This document shows positions 26,188-35,104 of a DNA stretch of 64,000 nucleotides, one piece after another. Location: NCBI RefSeq assembly GCF_001475935.1, contig NZ_LDQA01000013.1, positions 18,656 to 82,655 on the forward strand, written 5' to 3'. The position numbers and the translations under genes were made by a program. Each line of letters starts with the position of its first letter. Within the stretch, counting starts at the first letter, position 1. The stretch comes from Aureimonas ureilytica (GTDB lineage: Bacteria; Pseudomonadota; Alphaproteobacteria; Rhizobiales; Rhizobiaceae). A model generated the notes under the pieces. That model did no database searches and was not told the origin of the DNA. It was given only the letters and a program-made list of their open reading frames with translations.

Positions 26188-28074
26188 ATGACCTACAGGG
26201 AAGACATTGACGGCCTTCGAGCGATCGCTGTTCTCAGCGTAATCCTCTATCATTTTAAGTTCACCTCTTTCGGGGGTGGCTACATCGGCGTCGATGTCTT
26301 CTTTGTCATCTCCGGCTATCTCATCACCGGAATTATCGCCCGCGAGATCGAACAAGGCAGGTTCTCCTTCCTCTCGTTCTACGAGCGCCGTATCCGCCGG
26401 ATTTTTCCGGCCCTCTTCGTCGTCCTTATGGCCACGGCGGTCTATGGGCTCTGGGGTCTCTATCCCACGGAATACAAGGAACTCGGGGGCAGCATCGCCG
26501 CCACCCTCGCGTTCGCTTCGAACTTCTTTTTCTACTCTCTGAGCGACTATTTCCGACCAGACGTCGAGATCAAACCCCTCCTGCACACGTGGTCGCTGGC
26601 GGTGGAAGAACAGTATTATCTGGTGTTCCCGCTCTTCCTGGTGTTGGCCTATCGCTATAGCCGGCGTCTCGTCGTGCCGCTGATTGTCGGGATCGGTCTC
26701 GTATCGTTCGCGCTTTCGGTTTGGCTTGTACGATCGCAGCCAGCGGCAGCCTTCTATCTCTCGCCTCCGCGGTTTTGGGAGATGCTGGTCGGCTCCTTCC
26801 TCGCTCTCGCACCACTGCCAGCCCTGAGGGCACGCTGGTCGCGTGAGATCGTGTCCATTCTCGGATTGGGTGCGATCCTGGCGTCTGCGCTCTTCTACAA
26901 GTCTGGAGCGCCATTCCCTGGGTTTCGCGCGCTACCGCCCGTCTTGGGAGCTGCGGCCGTTCTCTATGCTGGGGAGCATGGAACGAGCTGGGTCGCTCGC
27001 CTCCTGTCCATGCGGCCGATGGTCGTCATCGGGCTCATGTCCTATTCGCTCTATCTCTGGCACTGGCCCATCGCTGCCTTTGCCCATCTCTGGTTCGATC
27101 GGCCGCTGGAGGTTCAGGACAGTTGGGTCTTGCTGCCCCTGACTGCGGTCCTGTCTTTCGTGTCCTGGCACTTTGTGGAGCGACCCTTCCGAAAGCCAGG
27201 AGTGATGTCGCGCTCTCGGCTATGGGCGACAAACCTATCCCTCTCTGGCATCGGGATCGTTCTCGGGATCGCTGTTCTGTTCGGTAGCGGGTTCCCGTCG
27301 CGGTTCACACCACAGGTCGCGGCGATGGCATCGAACTTGGAATATGACGATGCCGCCGTTTATCGACGCGGCACCTGCTTCATCGACAGCAACATCCAAT
27401 CTGCCTCGGATTTCTCCACCGATGTCTGCCTGGCCCGAGATCCTGCGAAGCCCAACCTCCTTTTGATCGGGGATAGCCATGCGGCGCATCTCTGGATCGG
27501 ACTGAAGGAGGCTCTGCCCTCCATGAACGTCATGCAGGCCGCTTCCACCGGGTGCAAACCCGTGATCGGCGGGAAGGGCCTTCCCAACTGCGTCGCGTTC
27601 ATGAATGGGATATTCGAGCGGCTCAATGAGCTTCATCCTTCGCTCGTGCTGTTGTCGGGTCGCTGGTCTCCAGACGACCTACCCTATGTCACCGCGACCG
27701 CTTCAAAGCTCAAGGCGGATGGCTGGAACGTCGTCGTTTCAGGCCCGATCGTGGAATACCAGATCGCGTTGGCTCGAATTCTGGCGGATGCCGATCGAGA
27801 TCACCATCCAGGGCTACCCGCCGAGCGTCTGGTGTCTTTGCCAAAAAAGGTCGATGCGTTGCTGCGCGAGCGAATGGCGAGCGTGTCCGTCCCATACGTT
27901 TCCGTCTATGAGCTTATGTGCCCCAACGGCGTCTGCCAGACGACGACATCAGACGGTGATCCCATGCAGTGGGATTACGGTCATCTCACAAAGCAGGGCT
28001 CCATCGAGCTCGCAAAGCGGATCGTGAAGCAGCTGCCTTTTGCGGCGGGCACCGATATCTCGCAGACCCAATAG
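26188..28074 (+). CDS. Acyltransferase family 3 (OafA-like) with C-terminal SGNH domain
   Basis: 628 residues from the ATG at 26188, chosen because the family opens Y-R-x-D-I-D-G-L-R-A-I-A-V. About ten membrane spans with Y-H-F and G-G-G-Y-I-G-V-D-V-F-F-V-I-S-G-Y-L-I motifs are followed by a periplasmic SGNH esterase-like domain (LLIGDSHAAHLWIGL, about residue 425). Such proteins O-acetylate surface polysaccharides or lipopolysaccharide. It is the first gene of a polysaccharide-related region. Confidence 0.9.
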   Translation: MTYREDIDGLRAIAVLSVILYHFKFTSFGGGYIGVDVFFVISGYLITGIIAREIEQGRFSFLSFYERRIRRIFPALFVVLMATAVYGLWGLYPTEYKELGGSIAATLAFASNFFFYSLSDYFRPDVEIKPLLHTWSLAVEEQYYLVFPLFLVLAYRYSRRLVVPLIVGIGLVSFALSVWLVRSQPAAAFYLSPPRFWEMLVGSFLALAPLPALRARWSREIVSILGLGAILASALFYKSGAPFPGFRALPPVLGAAAVLYAGEHGTSWVARLLSMRPMVVIGLMSYSLYLWHWPIAAFAHLWFDRPLEVQDSWVLLPLTAVLSFVSWHFVERPFRKPGVMSRSRLWATNLSLSGIGIVLGIAVLFGSGFPSRFTPQVAAMASNLEYDDAAVYRRGTCFIDSNIQSASDFSTDVCLARDPAKPNLLLIGDSHAAHLWIGLKEALPSMNVMQAASTGCKPVIGGKGLPNCVAFMNGIFERLNELHPSLVLLSGRWSPDDLPYVTATASKLKADGWNVVVSGPIVEYQIALARILADADRDHHPGLPAERLVSLPKKVDALLRERMASVSVPYVSVYELMCPNGVCQTTTSDGDPMQWDYGHLTKQGSIELAKRIVKQLPFAAGTDISQTQ

Positions 28075-28226
28075 CGGGCTTGGCCAAGGGTCTAGTCGTG
28101 GATGCAGCTGCGCTCAAGCATGAGCGCCCCACACGATAAGGGGGCTTGTCGGCTGCTTCGGAGGTATCACCGTCAAGGGCGCCTGCACGCCACCTGATGA
28201 CTCTATGGCTTCCCTTCCGATCTCGG

Positions 28227-29321
28227 TTACGTTCGCTCGGGCACAGCTTCGAGGACGCGGGGTCTACGCATGTGCAGGGCTCTGCTCAACCGAGTTGTCA
28301 GAGGTCGCTCGATAAGCTCGTACACCAGCGCTGCGCCGATGAGGGCGATCGCCGTCGCCAGGGCTACGTATGTCCAAGGATTGTTGACACCGAGCCTCGA
28401 GGCCGCGATCGCCACCAAATTAATGGAGAAAGGATGGGAGAGGTATAGCGCGAAGGAGGCATCTCCTCCGAACACGAGGGCGCGCTTGAACAGGCCGTTA
28501 GTCGCATGATCCCTCTGCGCGATCAGCGCCGGGCCAGCGCACATCACAAGCGCGGGAATGCCAACCCAAACGGCTCTCAACCCGTATTCGAAGTGCATTC
28601 CCGCGACGTGCATCAGCGAGAGCAGACCACATCCAACTGCGAAAACCAGCCAACCTTTGACGGCGGAGAAACGGAAGCCACGGGCGCGGATCTCCGCCAG
28701 AGCGATGCCGTAGACGAACTCCAGAACGATCGAGTTCGACCAGAATGCCATAGGCCCGGATTGGAAATGGATGACCAGAGGCGAGAGGCCGAGGAGGGTC
28801 ACGGCGCCCACGATGATCGACAGGCCGACCTTCCTGCTGAAGAACAGCCCGACGCAAAACACGACGTAGAAGAGGAACTCGAACTGGAGCGTCCACCCCA
28901 AAATCATGATCGGGTAGAACTGACCGTAGGGGTTTTCGACCGGGAAGAAGAGGAAGGATCCCAGGACATGCCAGGGGTCGATTTCCGCATGACTGATGTG
29001 CCCGGCGAACAACCAGATGGCCAATAGCATACAGACGGTTGCCCCCCAGTAGGGAGGCACGATCCGCACGAGGCGTCGAACGATGAAGTTCGCCGGCGCC
29101 CCCTCAAGGCCGAACTGATCGCGGCACAGATGGTACATGATGAAGCCGCTGATCACGAAGAACACGTCCACGCCAGCGCCCCAATAGACGGGGTTGATCG
29201 GCGTGTAGCTCGCCAGATTGAGGAAGCGCTGTTCTCCCGCTTCATGCTGGACGTGGCTGATCAACACCATCATCGACGCGATAAAGCGAAGGATCTGAAG
29301 TTCGTAGATGGTCTTGTTCAT
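28227..29321 (-). CDS. Acyltransferase family 3, ExoZ-like
   Basis: 364 residues with about ten membrane spans and no SGNH domain. Family motifs are L-Q-I-L-R-F-I-A-S-M-M-V, a His in I-S-H-V-Q-H, G-V-D-V-F-F-V-I-S-G-F-I-M and R-R-L-V-R-I-V-P-P-Y-W. This architecture and the ExoZ-type N terminus suggest transfer of acetyl groups to exopolysaccharide. It faces the OafA-like gene tail to tail. Confidence 0.88.
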   Translation of the reverse strand: MNKTIYELQILRFIASMMVLISHVQHEAGEQRFLNLASYTPINPVYWGAGVDVFFVISGFIMYHLCRDQFGLEGAPANFIVRRLVRIVPPYWGATVCMLLAIWLFAGHISHAEIDPWHVLGSFLFFPVENPYGQFYPIMILGWTLQFEFLFYVVFCVGLFFSRKVGLSIIVGAVTLLGLSPLVIHFQSGPMAFWSNSIVLEFVYGIALAEIRARGFRFSAVKGWLVFAVGCGLLSLMHVAGMHFEYGLRAVWVGIPALVMCAGPALIAQRDHATNGLFKRALVFGGDASFALYLSHPFSINLVAIAASRLGVNNPWTYVALATAIALIGAALVYELIERPLTTRLSRALHMRRPRVLEAVPERT

Positions 29322-29601
29322 TCCAGCACCGATCCGTTGCGAGCATGGGTCGCAATAGGGCTATTTTTGAACCCACTCGATAGCAGATATCGACAAGGCT
29401 GCCAGGGAAGAACGCCTCGATGTACGGTGCCGGAACGCGCGGTGATTGGAGCATACGGCGCGCGAAGACCATACCCTTCCAGTGACGGCAAGGCGCGAAG
29501 AAGCGGTCAGGCGTCATCGAGGATGATCCTTGAAAACGCTCGGGCAGGGGGATATTTTGTGGAGGTGGACGCCAGGGTTGCTGCCCTGACGCCCGGTACG
29601 C

Positions 29602-29691
29602 TTAGATGAAGAGATGGACCCGGAGTTCAGCCTGCCAGCCGCTCCGGGTCTTCTTCACTTTTAGCGTGATGTTCAGTGGAAAGAACCACAT
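29602..29691 (-). CDS. Putative 29-residue microprotein with strong Shine-Dalgarno
   Basis: On the minus strand TTGGAGGTGAT lies 8 bases (counted from GGAGG) before an ATG at 29691. That is an almost perfect match to the 16S anti-SD. The ATG opens 29 sense codons and a TAA: a product beginning MWFFPLNITLKVKKTR, with a K/R-rich middle and aromatic ends. A hairpin (CAGGG/CCCTG core) follows the stop. I recognise no family. The SD strength and spacing, in an otherwise gene-free 800-bp gap, are the grounds for calling it. Confidence 0.5.
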   Translation of the reverse strand: MWFFPLNITLKVKKTRSGWQAELRVHLFI

Positions 29692-30056
29692 CGACATCAC
29701 CTCCAAGGAGAGCAAAGCCGTTGCCTCGGCCGTGGTGGCTTATCCTCCACGGTAGCGCCCGGCTGGCTTGACGCGGCTGCTTTAGCTCTCGATCTTGGTC
29801 CAGCGGTTCATAAGCATCAGCAGTGCGATCAAGGCAAGGCTTCCAGGGAAGAGCGCCGAGCGGACTTGCAAGGCCGGAAGCGTACCGAATGGCCGGATCG
29901 CCTCGGCTGGCCGTTTGGGTTCGAGCGCGACCCCATCCCGAAAAAGGGCTCCAGGGACCATCAAATGGCTGACCTTGCCGGCGCAATTCAGCCATAGCGT
30001 CCTGTGGTATAAACGGGCAGGCGAGTTCAGGCAGTGACGGAGACCGAAGGCGCGTT
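29692..30056. other. Gap without a supported gene
   Basis: Only weak frames occur here. One minus-strand frame (29782-29964) ends with a hydrophobic segment S-L-A-L-I-A-L-L-M-L-M-N-R-W, but it has no convincing ribosome site. Its A-L-F-P-G-S-L motif resembles A-F-F-P-G-S-L encoded near 29400, so both may be old remnants. The promoter of the polymerase gene probably lies near the right end. Confidence 0.3.
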
Positions 30057-30143
30057 ATGACCCTCAGAAAGCTGACGGCATCCCGTTTAAGATTTGAACC
30101 TGGCGTCCGATACGCCCAACTCGGCGCAGGTCCGTCATGGTGA
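30057..30143 (+). CDS. Possible 28-codon leader ORF overlapping the polymerase start
   Basis: ATG at 30057 (MTLRKLTASRLRFEPG...) runs to a TGA at 30141-30143, inside the second and third codons of the downstream gene. A modest GAAGG site precedes it. The overlap geometry would couple translation. Evidence is positional only. Confidence 0.25.
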   Translation: MTLRKLTASRLRFEPGVRYAQLGAGPSW

Positions 30144-31426
30144 ATGTCCCCTACCAGCGGACCGACAACAGCATCGATCGCGCAGCCAACGCCTTCCTCG
30201 ATCGCGGCCTCTTCAAGCTCCTGATCGTTCTATCGATCATCCAGTTCAGTGGCGCCTGGTATTGGGGCGGCTTCGACGCTAGCTCGGCATCGCTGGAAGG
30301 CCAGCAAATGTTCGGGACACCGTTCCGATATCTGGTGTGGGGGAGCATATCCCTGGCGTTTGCCGTCTACCTGTCTCGATATACGTACCGAGCTCCTCTG
30401 CGGGCGCTGATGCCCTTCCTCCCGTTTTTGGGGGTGGGGGTCATATCCGGGTTGCTGGGCGAAAATATCCTGATCGCGGTACGATCCATCACGTTCTGGA
30501 TACTGATGTTCCTGAGCGCTTTCGCCTCGGCCGCCATGCTGAAACCGCGATCGATCGCGTTCATCATCACCAACACGTTGATGGTGCTCGTTCTCGCGTC
30601 CATTGCCATGTCGATCCTCAATCCGACCATCGGTGTCTCAGTCTACGGCGGCGAGACGGTTTGGGTTGGCTTGTTCACGCAGAAGAACACGTTCGGCTTT
30701 CTCGCCATGTGCGGCTTCCTGTGCGCTTACGCATTCCATCCCACGATCGGACGCCTCAGAACGGCGTTGCTGGGCATAGGGTCGGCCGTTTGCCTCTTCA
30801 TGTCCGGATCGATGGGAGCGCTCATGATCGCGTTTGGTGCGATCAGCTACATGGCGCTGGTGATTGCGATCCTGCGTGCCCGTGTCACGACTCCGATTGC
30901 GTCGACAATCATCATCGTCAGCGTGGCGTCCCTGGTTGTGTTCGTTCTGACCAACTGGACCGACATCACGCAGACTTTGGGACGAGATCCGACCCTGACG
31001 GGGCGAACCGAAATCTGGTCGGCCTACCTCAGCGAAGCCTACAAGAACTGGTTCATCGGCCTTGGACCCGGCTCCTTCTCGGGTGAATCCCGAACCGTCA
31101 TGACCCTGTTCTACATGTTGAAGGAGCTGGGCAATATCAGGCAGCCCCACAACGCCTACATTCTGTCGTTCGGCGAAGGCGGCATTCTAGGGGTGACCGC
31201 CTATGTGTCGGCGCTGGCCTACATGGCGTTCGTGGCTCCGTTCCGGCATCGCACCCCTGAATCCGCCGTCTGCGCCATGTTTGCGTTCGCGATCCTGGTC
31301 GCCAGCATTTCGGAGGGGCGAGGCGTGTTCATCGCCACGATCGAGGGGTATCTGCTTCTCCTGTTCCGTACGCTTGCAGTCCGCTCTACGGGGCCGAACT
31401 ACATTCATAGCAGCCGGCGTGTTTGA
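30137..31426 (+). CDS. O-antigen ligase/ExoQ-like polysaccharide polymerase
   Basis: 429 residues with about ten membrane spans and a periplasmic loop containing G-R-D-P-T-L-T-G-R-T-E-I-W and G-L-G-P-G-S-F. This is the pattern of Wzy/WaaL/ExoQ proteins that join repeat units in the periplasm. The nearby acyltransferases, glycosyltransferase and RTX protein support a surface-polysaccharide role. ExoQ (polymerase) is more likely than a lipid A ligase given the ExoZ-like neighbour, but sequence alone does not decide. Confidence 0.85.
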   Translation: MVNVPYQRTDNSIDRAANAFLDRGLFKLLIVLSIIQFSGAWYWGGFDASSASLEGQQMFGTPFRYLVWGSISLAFAVYLSRYTYRAPLRALMPFLPFLGVGVISGLLGENILIAVRSITFWILMFLSAFASAAMLKPRSIAFIITNTLMVLVLASIAMSILNPTIGVSVYGGETVWVGLFTQKNTFGFLAMCGFLCAYAFHPTIGRLRTALLGIGSAVCLFMSGSMGALMIAFGAISYMALVIAILRARVTTPIASTIIIVSVASLVVFVLTNWTDITQTLGRDPTLTGRTEIWSAYLSEAYKNWFIGLGPGSFSGESRTVMTLFYMLKELGNIRQPHNAYILSFGEGGILGVTAYVSALAYMAFVAPFRHRTPESAVCAMFAFAILVASISEGRGVFIATIEGYLLLLFRTLAVRSTGPNYIHSSRRV

Positions 31427-31501
31427 TTTCCGGCGCTGGAGCTGTTGCCAATGGGGGCTTGTGATGGGGCTATCCGCCCCAATCACTTTCCCTCGGCGAA
31501 T

Positions 31502-31702
31502 TTACCAAGCGTCGCCGGAAACGAAGTCGGCGACCTCCTGCTCGGTTGCGCGCCTGTACTGACGAGCACCGTTGATCCAACGGGTCATGACGACCTCTTT
31601 GCAAACTTCACCCGTATCCAGCTTCACAGGAGACAACTGGACAATCGCCTCCCACTCGCTCGATCGCCGAGCACCGAAAAACCAATGCAAAAGTTTGAAC
31701 AT
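31502..31702 (-). CDS. Hypothetical small basic protein
   Basis: 66 residues from the ATG at 31702 (MFKLLHWFFGARRSSEWEAIVQLSP). The frame is open 171 bp further upstream, but the ATG gives a compact product with a conserved-looking end (W-I-N-G-A-R-Q-Y-R-R-A-T-E-Q-E-V). The ribosome site is weak. No family recognised. The remaining gap to 31905 shows nothing else. Confidence 0.4.
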   Translation of the reverse strand: MFKLLHWFFGARRSSEWEAIVQLSPVKLDTGEVCKEVVMTRWINGARQYRRATEQEVADFVSGDAW

Positions 31703-31905
31703 GCCAGACACCGTTCGCAATCTGAACGCTCTATAAGCGTGTGAAATAGCACGTACCAGTTTAAAAGCCCAAGCGTATTCCCCAAGGGCACACGACGCTA
31801 ACAGAGGCTTATCATTTAACTCGAGAAGCCACTTCGTTGTTGGACAGACACGTGGCGACCCGTCTTGTAACAAAGAAACTTTACCCGTCCTCTAAAGAAT
31901 GAAGT

Positions 31906-32010
31906 ATGAAGAACCGACGCGTGTGCGTCGCGATATGGGAGCGTCTACATCAGGTCGTTGAAGCATCGCTCGAAGCCGATGGGACGCAGATGGGATCGAT
32001 TTGGGCATGA
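31906..32010 (+). CDS. Possible 34-codon leader ORF overlapping the GT2 start
   Basis: ATG at 31906 (MKNRRVCVAIWERLHQVVEA...) ends at a TGA that overlaps the glycosyltransferase ATG as ATGA. Only a weak AAAGAA precedes it. This repeats the arrangement seen before the polymerase gene. Confidence 0.25.
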   Translation: MKNRRVCVAIWERLHQVVEASLEADGTQMGSIWA

Positions 32011-32915
32011 CGGATCTTGTCATCGGGATACCTACCTTTCGGCGCCCTGGTCTCCTGCTGAGATTGCTCGAAAGCCTCCAACCAGAAATCGCCGGTCGTG
32101 AGCTGACGCTTATCGTCGCCGACAATGACTGCGATCCCGTAGTTGAGACGCTCGTCTCCGAGTTTCCGCGCGAGGCCGGGCAGCGCTTCATCTATCTGCC
32201 CGTGTCCGAGCGTGGCCTTTCTCCCAACCGCAACGCTCTCGTGGACGCGGCTATGCGGGAAGCGCCCGACTGGCGCCGCCTCATCATGATGGACGACGAT
32301 GGGTATGTGTCCGAAGGTTGGCTGGCGACCCTTCTCGCCTGCGCCGACACTTACGAGCCGCACCTTGTGGGCGGGCCAGTTGAAGGCTTGCTTCCGCCCG
32401 ATGCCGGGCTTCTTGCGCGCAACAGCATCTTTGCCAGCCGTCGCGGCGCCGCGACAGGGCCGACCAAGCTCCTGCGTACCGCGCAGAACCTTCTCATCTC
32501 ACGCCGCCTACTCGACCTCGTGGAAAGCCCTCTTTTCCGCAACGCCTACAAAGCCTCCGGTGGAGAGGACTACGACTTGTTCCGCCGAGTTCAAGCGGCT
32601 GGGGGAGAGATGGTCTGGTGTGAAGAGGCATTGGTCTACGAGCCGCCTGCGGAGCAGCTGCGCCCCGCTACGGTGCTGAAACGCTACTATACGACCGGCA
32701 TCTACATGTCGAAAATCGATCAAAGCTATGATGGCACGGGCGCGACGTGGCGGCTGGCCGTCAAGGGCAGCGTCGGTGCGCTCGCTCGGCTTGCCTTATC
32801 GTTGCCAAAGCTGCGCAAGGATCCCATCGCCAAGAACCTTCTGACGATCGCCCATTACTCGGGCCGCCTCGTCGGGATGGCCGGAGGCCATACGTCGCGA
32901 TACGACAAGTCATAG
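32007..32915 (+). CDS. Glycosyltransferase family 2
   Basis: 302 residues from the ATG at 32007; a TTG at 32001 is possible. The GT-A fold is shown by L-V-I-G-I-P-T-F-R-R-P-G, the nucleotide-binding I-V-A-D-N-D and the metal-binding M-M-D-D-D-G, with an acceptor-side G-G-E-D-Y-D-L-F-R-R motif. Probably adds a sugar to a lipid-linked polysaccharide intermediate on the cytoplasmic face. A C-terminal amphipathic/hydrophobic part (VGALARLALSLPKL) may contact the membrane. Confidence 0.88.
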   Translation: MTDLVIGIPTFRRPGLLLRLLESLQPEIAGRELTLIVADNDCDPVVETLVSEFPREAGQRFIYLPVSERGLSPNRNALVDAAMREAPDWRRLIMMDDDGYVSEGWLATLLACADTYEPHLVGGPVEGLLPPDAGLLARNSIFASRRGAATGPTKLLRTAQNLLISRRLLDLVESPLFRNAYKASGGEDYDLFRRVQAAGGEMVWCEEALVYEPPAEQLRPATVLKRYYTTGIYMSKIDQSYDGTGATWRLAVKGSVGALARLALSLPKLRKDPIAKNLLTIAHYSGRLVGMAGGHTSRYDKS

Positions 32916-33058
32916 GGCTCTGTCAGGCAGACGCGGCTTTCTGTTTGAAGCGCCTTAGCTCTCTGGTGTTGCCCTTCCGTCATCACCCATAGAGTGTGGA
33001 CGTGCAATTCATACGTTTCGGTAAGTTAACGAAATGTGTGTCTATCGCGGGGGACTAA

Positions 33059-34414
33059 ATGGCGACGTCAGTTGCACAGAGCGCTTCGACTCAAGCAGGC
33101 ATGAATGTGATGCCTCCTCTGGTGTTGGATGAATACACCATCGTAGGAACCGAGGGCGATGATAACCTATCCCCGCCCAATCCAGAAAATCCACATATTC
33201 CAGAACGTTACGTGGTGTTCGGACTAGGGGGCAATGATGTTCTGTCGCCTGGTAGCATTGGCAACACGGCCACGATCTACGGCGGCGCAGGGAACGACAC
33301 CATTTACGGCGGTGGAGGAAGTCAGCTTTTTGGAGAAGACGGGGACGACACCATCCACAGCGGCATCAGCTATGATATCACCAATGCCCCGGTGGGCGAC
33401 TCCATTGATGGCGGAGCGGGTATTGATACCTGGGTGACCAATGTCTCCCTCTCCAACTACACCGCGAGACTCGACGGCACGTCCATCTATCTCGACTCCG
33501 CATCCGAAACGCGTCCTGCCTATCCTTTGTATGCGCAGAATATGGAGATCGTGAGTTTCATCGAAGGCACATTCACGATCCAAGACCTTCGTGACCATGT
33601 GTATCGGGGCACTGACGGGAATGACACGCTTCGGGCGCCCACGAATGCTCCCTGGACGCTCGCCGGGGGCCTTGGAAACGATCGGTATTTCATCGAGAAG
33701 GCCGGGGACGTCGTGAGCGAGAAAGCCGGCGAAGGCTACGATCAGGTGATCACCTCGCTCAGCCATACCCTGGAAGCAAACGTCGAGAGCCTTCAGCTCG
33801 TCGGTTCGGGGAACATCGCTGGTACGGGCAACGATCTTGCCAACTACATCGGGGGCAACAGCGGCAACAACACGCTCGATGGTCGAGGTGGCGCTGACAC
33901 CATGGTCGGCGGGCGCGGCAACGACAGCTATATCGTGGACAACGTAGGCGACCGCGTTGTGGAAGGCGTTGGCGAAGGCACCGATCGCGTCATCTCCTCG
34001 ATCAGCTACACGCTGACGGACAACGTTGAGAACTTGCAACTCGTGCATAGCGGGAACACGCAAGGGATCGGCAACTCGCTTGCCAACTACATGGGCGGCA
34101 ATAGCGGGAACAATCTCCTCGACGGTCGCGGCGGTGCGGATACCCTCTATGGAGGAGGTGGAAGGGACACCTTCGTTTTCCGCGCCGGCGAAGCGAACGG
34201 CGACGTCGTTGGCGACTTCACGGGTGCCAGCCAAACAGGTGGCGACGTTCTCATGTTCGTCGGCTACGGTGAGGGCGCGTCTCTGACCCGCGTTGGTGCG
34301 ACAGACAAATACGTCGTGAAAAATGCCGACTCCTCCATCGTGGAAACGATCAAGATCACGGGCGTGTTCGACGTGGCGACGGGCTCGGATTTCGACGACG
34401 TTCTGTTCGCCTGA
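33059..34414 (+). CDS. RTX calcium-binding protein, probably type I secreted
   Basis: 451 residues with no signal peptide. Nonapeptide-type repeats GGXGXDXUX occur near residues 60-105, then three longer modules of about 80 residues follow. These modules have G-N-D-R-Y-F-I, G-D-V-V, E-G-x-D-x-V, S-Y-T-L and N-V-E-N-L-Q-L as in alginate-epimerase-like R modules. The end F-D-D-V-L-F-A fits a C-terminal type I secretion signal. No catalytic domain is visible, so a matrix or surface role beside the polysaccharide genes is likely. No transporter genes for it lie in this window. Confidence 0.88.
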   Translation: MATSVAQSASTQAGMNVMPPLVLDEYTIVGTEGDDNLSPPNPENPHIPERYVVFGLGGNDVLSPGSIGNTATIYGGAGNDTIYGGGGSQLFGEDGDDTIHSGISYDITNAPVGDSIDGGAGIDTWVTNVSLSNYTARLDGTSIYLDSASETRPAYPLYAQNMEIVSFIEGTFTIQDLRDHVYRGTDGNDTLRAPTNAPWTLAGGLGNDRYFIEKAGDVVSEKAGEGYDQVITSLSHTLEANVESLQLVGSGNIAGTGNDLANYIGGNSGNNTLDGRGGADTMVGGRGNDSYIVDNVGDRVVEGVGEGTDRVISSISYTLTDNVENLQLVHSGNTQGIGNSLANYMGGNSGNNLLDGRGGADTLYGGGGRDTFVFRAGEANGDVVGDFTGASQTGGDVLMFVGYGEGASLTRVGATDKYVVKNADSSIVETIKITGVFDVATGSDFDDVLFA

Positions 34415-34456
34415 TCGAAGGGGGGCATCGTTGCATCTGGGTTAGCAGTCTATCGA

Positions 34457-34484
34457 AAGACGCCGCCGAAAGGGGCGGCGTCTT
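34457..34484 (+). terminator. Terminator after the RTX gene
   Basis: A perfect 11-bp stem AAGACGCCGCC/GGCGGCGTCTT with a 6-base loop, followed by ATCTCCTTG, 40 bp after the RTX stop. The U-tract is poor but the stem is strong. Confidence 0.75.
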
Positions 34485-34618
34485 ATCTCCTTGATTGGAG
34501 GCGACGACGACTATCGACCCTTCGAAGCCGTTTGTCGCCCTTTCAGCTTGCGCCGTTAGCGGACGTTCCGTCTGAAACGCCGAACTGACCCCGCTCGTCT
34601 CAAATTTTCAGTCCTTTG

Positions 34619-34644
34619 GGAATAAGCGCCGTTCCCCGTCGTCT
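34619..34644 (+). promoter_or_regulatory. ECF-type promoter motif GGAAT-N16-CGTCT
   Basis: GGAAT (34619-34623) and CGTCT (34640-34644) are separated by exactly 16 bases and lie 40 bases before the SnoaL-like start. The same motif and spacing occur at 39293-39318. Shape and distance fit an ECF sigma -35/-10 pair and suggest autoregulation by the sigma factor encoded two genes down. Confidence 0.6.
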
Positions 34645-34684
34645 TCCGTGGGCCAATCTCGGCCGAACCGAAGGACACCGAGCC

Positions 34685-35101
34685 ATGAAGACCCTCCTCG
34701 CAGCCATCGCCATTCTCTCCGCCGGGGCTTCGGCCGCGCTTGCGGGGCCCGCCGGCGACATGGCGAAGGCGCATATCGAAGCGATCGCCAAGGGCGATAC
34801 CGCTGCGGTCACCGCCGCCTACGCGCCATCCGCAACGCTTCACTGGGTCGGCGGTCCGCTCGATGGCACCTATACGGGTCCCGAGATCGCCGCGACCTGG
34901 GCGAAGTTCGCCAAGGCGCAGACGGGCCTGAAGGCCAACGTCGTGAACATGACCGAGAGTATGAACCCGAAGGGCGCCACCGTCCTCGCCGATGTCGTCT
35001 TCGCCAACGACAACAAGATCCCCGTGCGCTACGTCATGCTATTCCGGGACGGCAAGCTCGCCGACGAGATCTGGCAGATCGACCCCGCGCTGGCGAAGTA
35101 A
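34685..35101 (+). CDS. Exported SnoaL/NTF2-like protein
   Basis: 138 residues with signal peptide (MKTLLAAIAILSAGASAALA). The mature part is an NTF2-like fold (DMAKAHIEAIAKGDTAAVTAAY, then YVMLFRDGKLADEIWQID). It starts the operon that encodes the ECF sigma factor 3 bp later. NTF2-like partners of ECF factors are known (ECF41 has one fused), but a free exported one is less usual. Ligand unknown. Confidence 0.75.
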   Translation: MKTLLAAIAILSAGASAALAGPAGDMAKAHIEAIAKGDTAAVTAAYAPSATLHWVGGPLDGTYTGPEIAATWAKFAKAQTGLKANVVNMTESMNPKGATVLADVVFANDNKIPVRYVMLFRDGKLADEIWQIDPALAK

Positions 35102-35104
35102 GGC

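Noticed and set aside
28506..29027. Plus-strand 173-codon frame
   Set aside because: It is antisense to the ExoZ-like acyltransferase and of biased composition.
33224..34234. A 336-codon minus-strand open frame
   Set aside because: It mirrors the RTX repeats on the other strand and has no independent ribosome site or domain.
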